64,000 nt of DNA. Origin: Aurantibacter crassamenti. GTDB lineage: Bacteria > Bacteroidota > Bacteroidia > Flavobacteriales > Flavobacteriaceae. Shown here piece after piece: positions 32,738 through 42,001 of the stretch (positions within the stretch are counted from its first letter, which is position 1; each line of letters begins with the position of its first letter). The stretch is from the NCBI RefSeq assembly GCF_016811105.1, contig NZ_JAFBGM010000002.1, positions 248,001 to 312,000 of the forward strand, read 5' to 3'. A program made the position numbers and the translations under genes. Under the pieces are notes generated by a model. The model worked only from the letters and a program-made list of their open reading frames with translations. It did no database searches and was not told where the DNA came from.

Positions 32738-35650
32738 TCAATCAATTAATGCATTTTTAAAAATAGTTATGGGATGCAATGCCTTCCGTTTAGTACCGTC
32801 ATAAATCTGATGTCTACAGCTTGTACCATTTGCTGCAATAATAACATCAGCTTCAGATTTACGAATAGCCGGAAAAAGCTTTAACTCGCCTACTTTCATA
32901 CTAGTTTCATAGTGCTCTTTTTCATATCCAAAAGAACCCGCCATTCCACAACATCCTGAACTAATAATTGAAACCTTATAATTTTCGGGCAGATTAAGCA
33001 TATCAAATGTTACCTTTTGATTGCTCAATGCTTTTTGGTGGCAATGGTTATGAATCTTAATAGTTTTTGATTCTTTTGTGAATTGATCAGCATTAATTGC
33101 ACCCTTTGCAATTTCATTTGCAATAAACTCTTCTATTAAAAAGCATTGTGCTGCTAAAGCTTCAGTTGTGTCAGAATCTTCAACAAGTCGTTTATACTCA
33201 TCTCTAAAAGTCAAAATTCCTGAAGGTTCCAATCCAATTATTGGTAACTTTTCTTGAATGAATGGTTGTAGTGATTTCACATTTGCAATGGCCAACTTTT
33301 TTGCCTGTTTCAAAAAGCCTTTTGACAAATAGGTGCGTCCACTTTCTCCATAAAAGAGCTGAACATCGTATCCCAATTTCACTAAAACCTCAATAGCGTC
33401 TTGCCCTTGCTGAATATCTAACAATTCTGTAAATTCATCAAGATAAAGTACTACTTTTTGTTTTGACTTAGTATATTTTAATTCAGTACTTTGTAAATGT
33501 TTATTGAAATTAAAACTATAAACATTAGGTAGACTTCTTTCACTCGCTACATTTGATAGTTTTTTAATCAATCCACCTGTTAAACTTGATGAAAAAAGCA
33601 TGTTTGTCAAGCCAGAAACCTTACTACCCATTCTATTCAAACGGGTATTGTGTGCAAACAATTTTGAACGAAAAGAATAGCCGTTTTTTTCTTGATATTG
33701 ATACTGAAATTCAGCTTTTAAAGTTGCAATATCAACATTACTTGGACACTCACTTGCACAAGCCTTACAACTTAAACACAAATCAAACACCTCTTTAAGT
33801 TCATGGTGATTGAACTTATTTGGCTTTTCTGAAGTAGTTAAAAACTCTCGTAAGGTATTTGCTCTACCCCTAGTTGTATGCTTTTCATCACGAGTTGCGT
33901 GATAACTTGGACACATAGCACCAGCCATTTTTTCAGTTTTTCTGCAATCACCACTACCATTACATTTCTCAGCAGCACGCAGTATTCCTTGACTATCAGA
34001 GAAATCCATCAAAGTTTCAACTTCGGGCTCTTTACGGTCAATATCATAACGTAAATACTCATCCATCGGATAGGCATCTACTATCTTACCAGGATTGAAA
34101 ATATTATTCGGGTCAAAATACGACTTCACTCTTCTAAGTAATTCATAATTGTTTTGACCTATCATCAATGGAATGAACTCAGCTCTTACAATACCATCAC
34201 CATGTTCACCACTAAAAGAACCTTTATATTTCTTAGTTAGCTTAGCAACATCGGTGGTAATTGCCCTAAACATCTTTACATCCGTTGATTTCTTAAGATT
34301 TAAAATTGGTCTTAAATGTAATTCTCCAGCCCCAGCATGTGCATAATACACGGCACTTTGATCATACTCTTTCATGATTAAAGTAAACTCCGCTATAAAA
34401 TCTTTTAAATCTTCAATTGCAACAGCAGTATCTTCAATACAAGCAACAGCTTTTTTATCGCCAATCATATTACCCAATAGCCCTAAACCGGCTTTGCGCA
34501 GCTCCATTGCTTGGTTTATCTGTCCATCTCGTAAAACTGTAGTCGAATAACTAAGACCCGATGTTTTTACAGTAGCCACGAGCGAATTCAATTGTTGCTC
34601 TAAATCAGCTTCAGTAGTTGCCTTTACCTCTAACATCAATATTCCAGCTGGATCGCCCTCAACAAAAAAGCGATTTTTCAACTGCTCTCTATTGTTTTTA
34701 GTACAATCAAGAATAACCTTATCCATCATCTCACAAGTATGCAAACTATGTTTCATAACCGGGACAACATCAGACAAGGTGTCTTCTAAACTATGGTATT
34801 GCGTTACTACCATAGCAGAAAACTTAGGTGGTAAATCACATAAACTCAATGTGATTTCTGTGGTAAAAGCGAGGGTGCCTTCACTACCTGACAGCAGTTT
34901 ACAAAAATTAAAATGGTTGTTTTCACTTCCAAAAACATCATTTTTAAGCAGCTCATCAACTGCGTACCCAGTATTTCTTCTGTGTATAGATTCCTTTGGA
35001 AATTCAGAAACAATTTCTTCAACTATCTCACTATTTGATAATTCTTTATGTATGTTTGAATAAAGTGATCCTTCAAATGTATTCAGCTGACTTCTATCCT
35101 TGAATTCCTGACTTGAGATAGCTGAGAACTCTGCTTTACTGCCATCCGCCAGTATCGTTTTCATTGAAAGCACAACATCACGTGTAACTCCATATTGAAT
35201 AGAAGTTGTTCCTGAAGAATTATTACCAACCATACCGCCAATCATACATCTATTTGAAGTTGAGGTATTCGGCCCAAAAAATAATCCGTGCGGTGCTAGA
35301 AACTGATTCAACTCATCTCTAATAACACCAGGCTGTACAGTTACCGTTCTATTTTCAATATCTAGTTTGAGTATTTCAGTAAAATGTTTTGACACATCAA
35401 CTACTAAACCCTCACCCACACATTGCCCAGCAAGAGAAGTACCAGCTGTTCTTGGAATAATTCCTATTTTATGTTCTTTAGCGAAAAGAACAATCTTTTG
35501 AATGTCTTCAACTGTTTTAGGAAAAATGACAGCAATCGGCATTCTACGATAAACGGAGGCGTCAGTTGCATATAGTGTTCTAGAGAGGTCATCGTGTTTT
35601 AACTCACCTTCAATAGAATTACTTAAATCATTTAGGATATTTTTATGCAC
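32738..35650 (-). CDS. FAD-linked oxidase/Fe-S protein (glycolate or D-lactate dehydrogenase-like)
   Basis: 970 residues in three parts. The FAD-binding type 4 domain comes first (about 45-270, with PRTAGTSLAGQCVG and MIGGMVGNNSSGT), then the FAD-oxidase C domain (to ~530; GEHGDGIVR), then a ferredoxin part with CLSCKACASECPSN and an incomplete second cluster (CNGSGDCRKTEKMAGAMCP). It closes with a heterodisulfide-reductase-like CCG domain (HNHCHQKAL; SGCCGMAGSFGYE). Such one-chain proteins oxidise D-lactate, glycolate or D-2-hydroxyglutarate and pass electrons to quinone. Substrate not resolved; no permease is adjacent. Confidence 0.87.
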   Translation of the reverse strand: MHKNILNDLSNSIEGELKHDDLSRTLYATDASVYRRMPIAVIFPKTVEDIQKIVLFAKEHKIGIIPRTAGTSLAGQCVGEGLVVDVSKHFTEILKLDIENRTVTVQPGVIRDELNQFLAPHGLFFGPNTSTSNRCMIGGMVGNNSSGTTSIQYGVTRDVVLSMKTILADGSKAEFSAISSQEFKDRSQLNTFEGSLYSNIHKELSNSEIVEEIVSEFPKESIHRRNTGYAVDELLKNDVFGSENNHFNFCKLLSGSEGTLAFTTEITLSLCDLPPKFSAMVVTQYHSLEDTLSDVVPVMKHSLHTCEMMDKVILDCTKNNREQLKNRFFVEGDPAGILMLEVKATTEADLEQQLNSLVATVKTSGLSYSTTVLRDGQINQAMELRKAGLGLLGNMIGDKKAVACIEDTAVAIEDLKDFIAEFTLIMKEYDQSAVYYAHAGAGELHLRPILNLKKSTDVKMFRAITTDVAKLTKKYKGSFSGEHGDGIVRAEFIPLMIGQNNYELLRRVKSYFDPNNIFNPGKIVDAYPMDEYLRYDIDRKEPEVETLMDFSDSQGILRAAEKCNGSGDCRKTEKMAGAMCPSYHATRDEKHTTRGRANTLREFLTTSEKPNKFNHHELKEVFDLCLSCKACASECPSNVDIATLKAEFQYQYQEKNGYSFRSKLFAHNTRLNRMGSKVSGLTNMLFSSSLTGGLIKKLSNVASERSLPNVYSFNFNKHLQSTELKYTKSKQKVVLYLDEFTELLDIQQGQDAIEVLVKLGYDVQLFYGESGRTYLSKGFLKQAKKLAIANVKSLQPFIQEKLPIIGLEPSGILTFRDEYKRLVEDSDTTEALAAQCFLIEEFIANEIAKGAINADQFTKESKTIKIHNHCHQKALSNQKVTFDMLNLPENYKVSIISSGCCGMAGSFGYEKEHYETSMKVGELKLFPAIRKSEADVIIAANGTSCRHQIYDGTKRKALHPITIFKNALID

Positions 35651-35726
35651 GGAATAACAATTTTGATGGCTAAATTAAGTTCTTTTAGTTGAGAATACAA
35701 CGCTAAATCGAATTAACACAGAACTT

Positions 35727-36236
35727 ATGAGAATCGTAAAATTTTTACCAATTTTTGCTTTATTTATTGGCGCAATAGGCTTTTCGCAAGATATTTCAGA
35801 CAATACAATTGGTCTTCGCCTAGGTGATAGCGATGGTTTTGGAGCTGAATTATCATACCAAAGAGCCATAGGAAGATACAACAGAGCAGAACTAAATCTA
35901 GGCTTTAGAGATCACCGAGCATATGATGCAGTTAAATTTTCTGGCATTTATCAATGGATTCATAATATTGACGGAATGTTCAATTATTACTATGGCTTTG
36001 GTGGCGGAGTTGGCAGCGTTAAGTTTGACCCTGTACCTTCAAATCTTGGCCCAGCAGTAGTGCCCGAAGGTGGTACATTTGCTTTTGTAGCAGGTGATGT
36101 AGGAGTTGAATGTAATTTTGACTTACCTATATTAATATCGCTTGATATCAGACCCGAAATTGGAGTTTTTGGTTATGATAATTTTAAAGATCGTTTTGAC
36201 TTTGACATTGCCCTAGGTGTTCGATATCAGTTTTAA
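35727..36236 (+). CDS. Small outer-membrane beta-barrel protein
   Basis: 169 residues with a signal peptide (about 1-20, ending GFSQ). The mature chain alternates hydrophobic and polar residues through eight likely strands and ends in aromatic-rich RFDFDIALGVRYQF, with the terminal Phe expected for BAM-dependent barrels. No specific domain. Could be an OmpW/OprF-barrel-like porin or structural protein. A strong terminator follows at 36258-36290. Confidence 0.72.
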   Translation: MRIVKFLPIFALFIGAIGFSQDISDNTIGLRLGDSDGFGAELSYQRAIGRYNRAELNLGFRDHRAYDAVKFSGIYQWIHNIDGMFNYYYGFGGGVGSVKFDPVPSNLGPAVVPEGGTFAFVAGDVGVECNFDLPILISLDIRPEIGVFGYDNFKDRFDFDIALGVRYQF

Positions 36237-36257
36237 ATTCTAAAAACAAATTATCTA

Positions 36258-36290
36258 AGCTCTTGAAATAACTGTTTCAAGAGCTCTTTT
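36258..36290 (+). terminator. Intrinsic terminator after the barrel gene
   Basis: AGCTCTTGAAA (36258-36268) and TTTCAAGAGCT (36275-36285) form an 11-bp perfect stem with loop TAACTG, followed by CTTTTTAT. It ends transcription of the gene at 35727. Confidence 0.8.
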
Positions 36291-36309
36291 TATATCCCTA
36301 ATATATGGC

Positions 36310-36317
36310 TACCTTTG
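36310..36317 (+). promoter_or_regulatory. -7 promoter element of the TlpA-like gene
   Basis: TACCTTTG, perfect TAnnTTTG, directly after the terminator of the previous gene; TTTT lies at the -33 distance (36287-36290). The start codon is 14-20 bases downstream. Confidence 0.5.
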
Positions 36318-36337
36318 TCCGCTAATAATTTATGCAG

Positions 36338-37471
36338 ATGAAAAAACTAGTATTACCCTTTATAATAGGGTTGATTTTAATTGGATGTAACAGTGAACCA
36401 AAAGGTTACACAATTACCGGTACCTTAAGAGGCGAAGTTGCTGATAGCACAAAAGTTATCATGACAAAGATTGATGCACAACGACAAAGAGTTGATATTG
36501 ATACCGCTTTAGTACAAAATGGAAAATTCATTTTTAAAGGTGTAGCCGATACAATTCCTGTAATGCGCTATCTTTTTATTGGTCAGCTACCAGGGTATAC
36601 TGCGGTAATTCTTGAAAATGGTGAAATTACATTAGAAGCTCAGAAAGATAGTTTGAATTTAGCCAAAATTAGTGGCACCTTACAAAATGATTCTTTTCAA
36701 GATTATCTTGACAAATCATCTTACATTCAAAATAAGGGTCAATCTGTTCAAGCAGATATGCAAAAGGCGCAGGCAAGTAATGACATGGCTACGTTAACGT
36801 CATTACAAGATGAATTAAATGAGTTGCAAGAAGAATATAAAAGTTCAAATCTCACATTTATTAAAGACAACCCTAATTCGTTGATATCTGCATTGCTATT
36901 AGATGGTGTTTTATCGTCAAGAGTTGTTTCACCTGAAGAGGTTACAACAATGTATGATAAATTATCAAATAGAATTAAAGCTACTGAAGTTGGCAAAGGA
37001 ATTCTAACAAAAATTGAAGCCGAAAAAATAAATGCTGAGAAAGCTAAAAATACAGAGGTTGGCGCTAAAGCACCTACTTTCTCTGGGCCTTCTCCTACTG
37101 GTGAACAATTGGCATTAACGGATGTTTTAGGTAAAGTTACTTTGATTGACTTTTGGGCAGCATGGTGCAGACCTTGTAGAGCTGAAAACCCAAACATTGT
37201 AAATGTGTATAAAAAATATCATGATAAAGGACTAAATGTTTTAGGCGTTTCGCTTGACAGAAAAGCTGAAGATTGGAAAAAAGCAATAGAGGACGATGGC
37301 TTAACTTGGCATCATATTTCTAATGTTCAATATTTTAATGATCCAATTGCTCAATTATACAATGTACAAGCAATACCGGCTGCATTTTTATTGGATGAGA
37401 ATGGAGTAATTGTTGCGAAGAATTTGAGAGGACCAGCACTAGAGCAAAAAGTTGCTGAGCTATTGCAATAG
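36338..37471 (+). CDS. TlpA/ResA-like thioredoxin lipoprotein with DUF4369 domain
   Basis: 377 residues from the ATG at 36338 (an ATG six bases earlier is also in frame). Lipobox LILIGC (Cys17). Residues ~22-125 are the DUF4369 beta domain common in Bacteroidetes, a helical linker follows, and residues ~235-377 are a thioredoxin fold with active site CRPC in FWAAWCRPCRAEN and cis-Pro in QAIPAAFLLDE. It reduces or oxidises thiols in the periplasm, for example during cytochrome maturation. Single gene ended by an unusually perfect palindromic terminator. Confidence 0.88.
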   Translation: MKKLVLPFIIGLILIGCNSEPKGYTITGTLRGEVADSTKVIMTKIDAQRQRVDIDTALVQNGKFIFKGVADTIPVMRYLFIGQLPGYTAVILENGEITLEAQKDSLNLAKISGTLQNDSFQDYLDKSSYIQNKGQSVQADMQKAQASNDMATLTSLQDELNELQEEYKSSNLTFIKDNPNSLISALLLDGVLSSRVVSPEEVTTMYDKLSNRIKATEVGKGILTKIEAEKINAEKAKNTEVGAKAPTFSGPSPTGEQLALTDVLGKVTLIDFWAAWCRPCRAENPNIVNVYKKYHDKGLNVLGVSLDRKAEDWKKAIEDDGLTWHHISNVQYFNDPIAQLYNVQAIPAAFLLDENGVIVAKNLRGPALEQKVAELLQ

Positions 37472-37480
37472 TTCAAAACA

Positions 37481-37534
37481 ATATAAAACTAAAAAAGCCC
37501 TGATGATATCATCAGGGCTTTTTTAGTTTTATAT
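37481..37534. terminator. 54-bp perfect palindrome, bidirectional terminator
   Basis: The arms 37481-37507 and 37508-37534 are exact reverse complements with no spacer; the core is GCCCTGATGAT/ATCATCAGGGC flanked by A6 and T6 runs. It serves both the TlpA-like gene (plus) and the LVIVD gene (minus), which converge on it from both sides. Confidence 0.92.
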
Positions 37535-37541
37535 ATTATAA

Positions 37542-39185
37542 TTAGAACTTGCTATTGTAATCGTTGAAATTACCTTTTATGGTTACATCACCATTTCTTA
37601 TGACCTCACCAATAATATTTACTACTGATGAATTACCGATAAATTCAAGTGTTGCACCATCTTCTAAAATAAGGTCTCCATATATTGTTAGTTCACCTTC
37701 CACTTTAAAAGTAGCATTTTCACCAACTGAAACATTCTTACGACTATAGTTCTTACCAACAATAAATGAACCGTTCATTTCAAATATACCATCTTCATGA
37801 ATATAAGTGCTGTTTTTAACTGTCCAAGTGCCACAAAGCAATAATGAACCATACACATTAACTCTATTAAATCTTTTTGAACCTTTATTTTCTAATATAG
37901 AGCCAGATGCTACAGTTAAATTAGAGCTTCCTCTATAAGAATCTAAAGACTCACAGCGTGCTTCTAAGCTAGCATTAGGCTTATTCATTTTGATAATCTG
38001 AAGTCCATTTTTACCTGAAGCTGCAAAAATATAATCACCTTTTGATGCTACGTAGTTAATAGACCCTTCAAGATCAATAATACCAACCAAGTTACTACCT
38101 GATTCTTGTTCTTCTGAAAGACATAAACCAGCTCCGCCATTTGCCATTAATAAGGCCTCTTCATTAATTGCTACAGCATTAGTTACTTGATCAGCCTGAT
38201 CTACACCTTCTGGATTAATTGGAATTGCGATGTGCTCAATAAAATTACCACTAGAAGCACTATATACTCCAGCTCCTTTTGAACCCTCTGCAACAATTAC
38301 TTTTTCACCTGTAAAACCAATGGTTCTTTTAGTGGCTACACCAAAGTCAGAATTAATTGCAATCTCTTGTTTAACATTAAAGTTTGAATCTAAAATGCTA
38401 ACGCCTTTACTCGCATCTAAAAGAGCTATATCGCTATTAAAGACAGCTACTGAACGCAAATCATCGCCAGGGTATTCAGATACAATTGACAAGTCAGCTT
38501 TATTAAAAACGGTTAATGAACCTTCCTTTCCACTTGTAACTAACACTTTAGTACCATCGATAACTATATCAGTGCTATTATATCCTTGTTGAAAGCCATA
38601 AGTTAGACCTGCACTAACATTAAATTTACCACCATTGGCTTCAATTTTAGCTACGAAAGAATTTGAAGTTGCAGAAACAGATTTTTCAGAATCAACACCT
38701 CCAACAATATAAACGTATCCATTATCATATTTAATTGCGTTGATATCTGCATTTAAATAATATAATCTAGAGGTTACTTTCGGACTATTTGGGTCACTTA
38801 CGTCAACAATATCAATAGCACCGGCATATCCATCTTCTACAGTATTGTATGAAACATACGCGTAATCAGCTACCAAATGAATATGTGATGCCGTTAAATT
38901 TTCACCACCATCTTTAAATGAAGGAGGATTAATTTGCGCCACCATTGTTAATGGGTAATCGCCCGCTTGCTCTTCAACTTTTCCGCTTAATGATTTACCA
39001 GCAATTTGGTTTTCATCAATAATATCTAAAACTCCGGCTTTGTCAAAAACCACACTTTGGTCTAAAACTGCATCACTTTCTTCAATTCCGATATCACTTT
39101 GAGGGTCACTGTATACGGTTGTTTCGTCGCTACAGGAAATGGAAAAACATAGTATCGCTAATAGGATTAGGGAAACTTTCTTCAT
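37542..39185 (-). CDS. LVIVD-repeat lipoprotein with C-terminal beta-helix-like domain
   Basis: 547 residues. Lipobox at Cys18 (FSISC). Residues ~85-400 carry repeated VDVSDPNSP-, AVFNSDIALLDA- and NEEALLMANGG-like blades typical of LVIVD/beta-propeller surface proteins. The last ~110 residues are repeating short strands (GSLLLCGTWTVKN, GIFEMNGSFIVG, ATFKVEGELTIYG, ATLEFIGN), as in right-handed beta-helices or bactofilins. Probably outer-membrane attached and binding, no catalytic residues seen. Ends in the 54-bp terminator. Confidence 0.78.
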   Translation of the reverse strand: MKKVSLILLAILCFSISCSDETTVYSDPQSDIGIEESDAVLDQSVVFDKAGVLDIIDENQIAGKSLSGKVEEQAGDYPLTMVAQINPPSFKDGGENLTASHIHLVADYAYVSYNTVEDGYAGAIDIVDVSDPNSPKVTSRLYYLNADINAIKYDNGYVYIVGGVDSEKSVSATSNSFVAKIEANGGKFNVSAGLTYGFQQGYNSTDIVIDGTKVLVTSGKEGSLTVFNKADLSIVSEYPGDDLRSVAVFNSDIALLDASKGVSILDSNFNVKQEIAINSDFGVATKRTIGFTGEKVIVAEGSKGAGVYSASSGNFIEHIAIPINPEGVDQADQVTNAVAINEEALLMANGGAGLCLSEEQESGSNLVGIIDLEGSINYVASKGDYIFAASGKNGLQIIKMNKPNASLEARCESLDSYRGSSNLTVASGSILENKGSKRFNRVNVYGSLLLCGTWTVKNSTYIHEDGIFEMNGSFIVGKNYSRKNVSVGENATFKVEGELTIYGDLILEDGATLEFIGNSSVVNIIGEVIRNGDVTIKGNFNDYNSKF

Positions 39186-39329
39186 AATATAAGTAGGTTT
39201 AAAATTAGATTTGGGTTCTAATTAAACGGCAAGATATAAACTTAGGTATGCACCGTATCTATTATTCGATGTATTGCACAATTTATAGTCTGTTTGGTCA
39301 AATATTGAAAAAAATCAAAGCGAAAATTA

Positions 39330-39980
39330 TCAGATTTTGCCCATTTTATCCATTACAAAAAGGATAATAATAGGTATTGCCAGAAGAATTACCATTAAGG
39401 TTTCGGTAACAAGGAGATTTGGCAGAAGAAGTAACGTTGTTACATATCCACCGATAGCACCACCAAAATGCGCTGTATGGCCAATATTACTAGAACGACT
39501 TTTCATTCCATAAATAGAATAAAGTAAATAACCAATACCAACTATATAAGCCGGAATGGGTATCGGAATAAACATCAAGTAAAGACTCATATCAGGTTGC
39601 AATAAAATTGCAGCATACAAAACACCAACCACAGCACCACTAGCACCAACAGCAGAGTAATACGGCTCATCTTTATGAAAAAACATTGCTAACAAGCTGC
39701 CAGCAATAAGACTAACAAAATAAATTATTAAGAACTGAAGTGTACCAAACCAGTTAATAACAACATCTGCGAAAAAAAACAAAGTCAGCATATTCATGAA
39801 CAAGTGCGCCATATCTACGTGCAAAAAACCAGAAGTTAGCATTCGATCTTTTTGACCCGCCTTTATTGGTCCTACTTGAAATTTATAGCGTTCAAAGAAA
39901 TTATCATCCTTAAACCCTTTAAATGAGACTAATGCATTAACTGCAATGATAATAATTGTTACAATTTCAATGTTGTACAT
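39330..39980 (-). CDS. Rhomboid-family intramembrane serine protease
   Basis: 216 residues with six helices. Catalytic Ser114 in VGASGAVVGVLYA, His171 in HTAHFGGAIGGY and the HLFMN loop (His59, Asn63) are present, so the protease is expected to be active. It cleaves type I membrane segments; bacterial targets vary. The gene is divergent from the acyltransferase at 40038 with overlapping -7 elements between them (40004-40021). Confidence 0.9.
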   Translation of the reverse strand: MYNIEIVTIIIIAVNALVSFKGFKDDNFFERYKFQVGPIKAGQKDRMLTSGFLHVDMAHLFMNMLTLFFFADVVINWFGTLQFLIIYFVSLIAGSLLAMFFHKDEPYYSAVGASGAVVGVLYAAILLQPDMSLYLMFIPIPIPAYIVGIGYLLYSIYGMKSRSSNIGHTAHFGGAIGGYVTTLLLLPNLLVTETLMVILLAIPIIILFVMDKMGKI

Positions 39981-40003
39981 GAATTTCTACTTATGATTGG
40001 CGC

Positions 40004-40021
40004 CAAATATAGCTATATTTA
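40004..40021. promoter_or_regulatory. Back-to-back -7 elements for rhomboid and acyltransferase genes
   Basis: A perfect palindrome AAATATAGCTATATTT (40005-40020) supplies TATATTTG on the minus strand (40011-40004) and TATATTTA on the plus strand (40014-40021). The minus start is at 39980 and the plus start at 40038. Confidence 0.5.
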
Positions 40022-40037
40022 CACACATTTTTTCTGC

Positions 40038-40934
40038 ATGCAACTACTAGTATTTATTCTTGCTTATCCCATTTTATGGTTGATATCTATACTGCCATAT
40101 CGCATATTTTATTTATTCTCAGATTTCGTATTCTTTTTGGTATATCAAGTAGTTGGTTATCGTAAAAAAGTAGTTCGCGATAACCTAAAACTGGTATTTC
40201 CTGAAAAATCAGAATCCGAAATTCATCGCATTGAAAAAGAATTCTTTAAACATATGTGTGATATGTTTTTAGAAATGGTAAAAACAATGAACCTTTCTAA
40301 ATCAGATGTAAAAAAACGTTACACAATTACCAATATTGAAGTAATTCAAGAAATTGAAAAAGATAAAAGTATTTTGATACCCTGTTCACACTATGCGAAT
40401 TGGGAGTGGAATGTCAGTTTAAACCTGTACGTACAGAGCAAAGGGTATGCTGTATATCAGAAAGTCGCCAATAAATATTTTGATAAAATGGTCAAAGATT
40501 TTAGGTCTAGATGGAATACCACTCTAATTACTCAAAATGAAACAGTAAAAACAGTAATACGTAACCACAAGCAAGGTGTAAACTCAATATATGGTATGGT
40601 TAGTGATCAATCACCTATGGTTGTTCATGCGCATTACTGGGATAAATTTATGGGTATAACAGTACCCATTTTTGTTGGCACTGAAACATTAGCAAGAAAA
40701 TTAGATTTAGCGGTGGTTTTCTTGAAGGTTTCAAAAGTTAAAAGAGGGTATTATCAAGCCGAGTTTATTCCGATAACCCTATCTGGTAAAGAAACCGCCC
40801 CAAATGAGATTACCAAAAAGTTTATTGCACTTACCGAAGAACAAATAAGAGAAAAACCTGAACATTATTTTTGGACACATAAACGATGGAAACACCGTGA
40901 TAAAGTACCTCCTGAATTTTTAAAAGAAGGCTAA
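40038..40934 (+). CDS. LpxL/HtrB-like lipid A (lysophospholipid) acyltransferase
   Basis: 298 residues from the ATG at 40038, preferred to an upstream in-frame start because it opens on the membrane helix LLVFILAYPILWLISILP. Catalytic motif HYANWE matches the H(X4)E pattern of LpxL. Further family segments: KVVRDNLKLVFPEK and SPMVVHAHYWDKFMG. It adds a secondary acyl chain to lipid A or a related ornithine/glycine lipid. Single gene, divergent from rhomboid. Confidence 0.87.
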   Translation: MQLLVFILAYPILWLISILPYRIFYLFSDFVFFLVYQVVGYRKKVVRDNLKLVFPEKSESEIHRIEKEFFKHMCDMFLEMVKTMNLSKSDVKKRYTITNIEVIQEIEKDKSILIPCSHYANWEWNVSLNLYVQSKGYAVYQKVANKYFDKMVKDFRSRWNTTLITQNETVKTVIRNHKQGVNSIYGMVSDQSPMVVHAHYWDKFMGITVPIFVGTETLARKLDLAVVFLKVSKVKRGYYQAEFIPITLSGKETAPNEITKKFIALTEEQIREKPEHYFWTHKRWKHRDKVPPEFLKEG

Positions 40935-41005
40935 AGACAGGACTCGAATCACTTTTAATGATGGGGTATTTTTTATAAATTCGACCAAATAATCAACCAA
41001 ACTAA

Positions 41006-42001
41006 ATGGAAGTACTAGAAACAATATACAGTGAAGTTATTGGTTTTCTTGGTATCTCACAAGCCTGGGAAATACTACAAACAGGAGATTACAGTAAATT
41101 TAGAACTTATGATGGCATAGTATCATTAATTTACCCTCTAATTCCACTTCTAGTAATTTTAGAATTAATCTTGGGTTTGATATACAAGAAGCCAGACACC
41201 AAGGTTTACAAGGTCAATTTTTTAATTTACATATTCAATCGCTTTGTAGGTAGATTCATTGCTATTGCGATGACTACTTTAAGTATTGGCCTTTTTCAAA
41301 AATACGCACCTTTTCAAACCGAAATGACATGGTATTGGTTTATTTACGGATATATAGTTTGGGAATTTGGGCATTTTATTTATCATTATTTCGGACATAA
41401 AGTGCGGCTTTTTTGGTGTTTACATTCCACACATCATGCGCCAGAAAACATGAATCTGTCGGTCACATATGCCCATTTTTTTCTAGAAGCACCATATGCT
41501 GATATTATTAGAACAACCGTTTGTATACTTTTAGGAATTCAACCTGAATTACTATTTCTAATTATGTTTATTGATGGCACCTATGGCGCTTTCATACATG
41601 TGGGTGAAAATTTGATTAAAGATGCGCGCTTTGGGCCTTTGAATAAAATCATACTAACACCATCACATCATCGAGTACATCATGCTAGAAATCCTTTATA
41701 TATGGATACAAATTTCTGTAACTTACTCAATATCTGGGATCATGTTTTCGGAACTTATCAAGAAGAAAACAAGGAAGTAAAAATCGAATACGGAATTACA
41801 AGAGAAATGGATTCAGGAAACTTTGTAGATGTATATTTTGGTGAATTCATTGCGCTTTTCAAGGATGTAATTAACGCACCTGGTATAAAAAACAAATTCT
41901 TATATATTTTTATGCCTCCAGGATGGCATCATACCGGAGCGCATCAAACTTCAAAAGTTGTTAGGTCTGCCTATTTTAAACAACAAGTAGTTAAGGAGTA
42001 A
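41006..42001 (+). CDS. Sterol desaturase/fatty acid hydroxylase family membrane protein
   Basis: 331 residues with about five membrane helices. The di-iron histidine clusters are intact: HFIYHYFGHK, HSTHHAPEN and HRVHHAR. These hydroxylate or desaturate lipids, for example sphingolipids or hopanoids. An AT-rich stretch with TAAATTCG precedes the ATG. The 3' end overlaps the convergent endonuclease-like gene by 11 bases. Confidence 0.88.
   Translation: MEVLETIYSEVIGFLGISQAWEILQTGDYSKFRTYDGIVSLIYPLIPLLVILELILGLIYKKPDTKVYKVNFLIYIFNRFVGRFIAIAMTTLSIGLFQKYAPFQTEMTWYWFIYGYIVWEFGHFIYHYFGHKVRLFWCLHSTHHAPENMNLSVTYAHFFLEAPYADIIRTTVCILLGIQPELLFLIMFIDGTYGAFIHVGENLIKDARFGPLNKIILTPSHHRVHHARNPLYMDTNFCNLLNIWDHVFGTYQEENKEVKIEYGITREMDSGNFVDVYFGEFIALFKDVINAPGIKNKFLYIFMPPGWHHTGAHQTSKVVRSAYFKQQVVKE

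Noticed and set aside
34692-35063. 123-codon plus-strand frame inside the FAD/Fe-S oxidoreductase gene
   Set aside because: Fully contained in a conserved long gene on the other strand.
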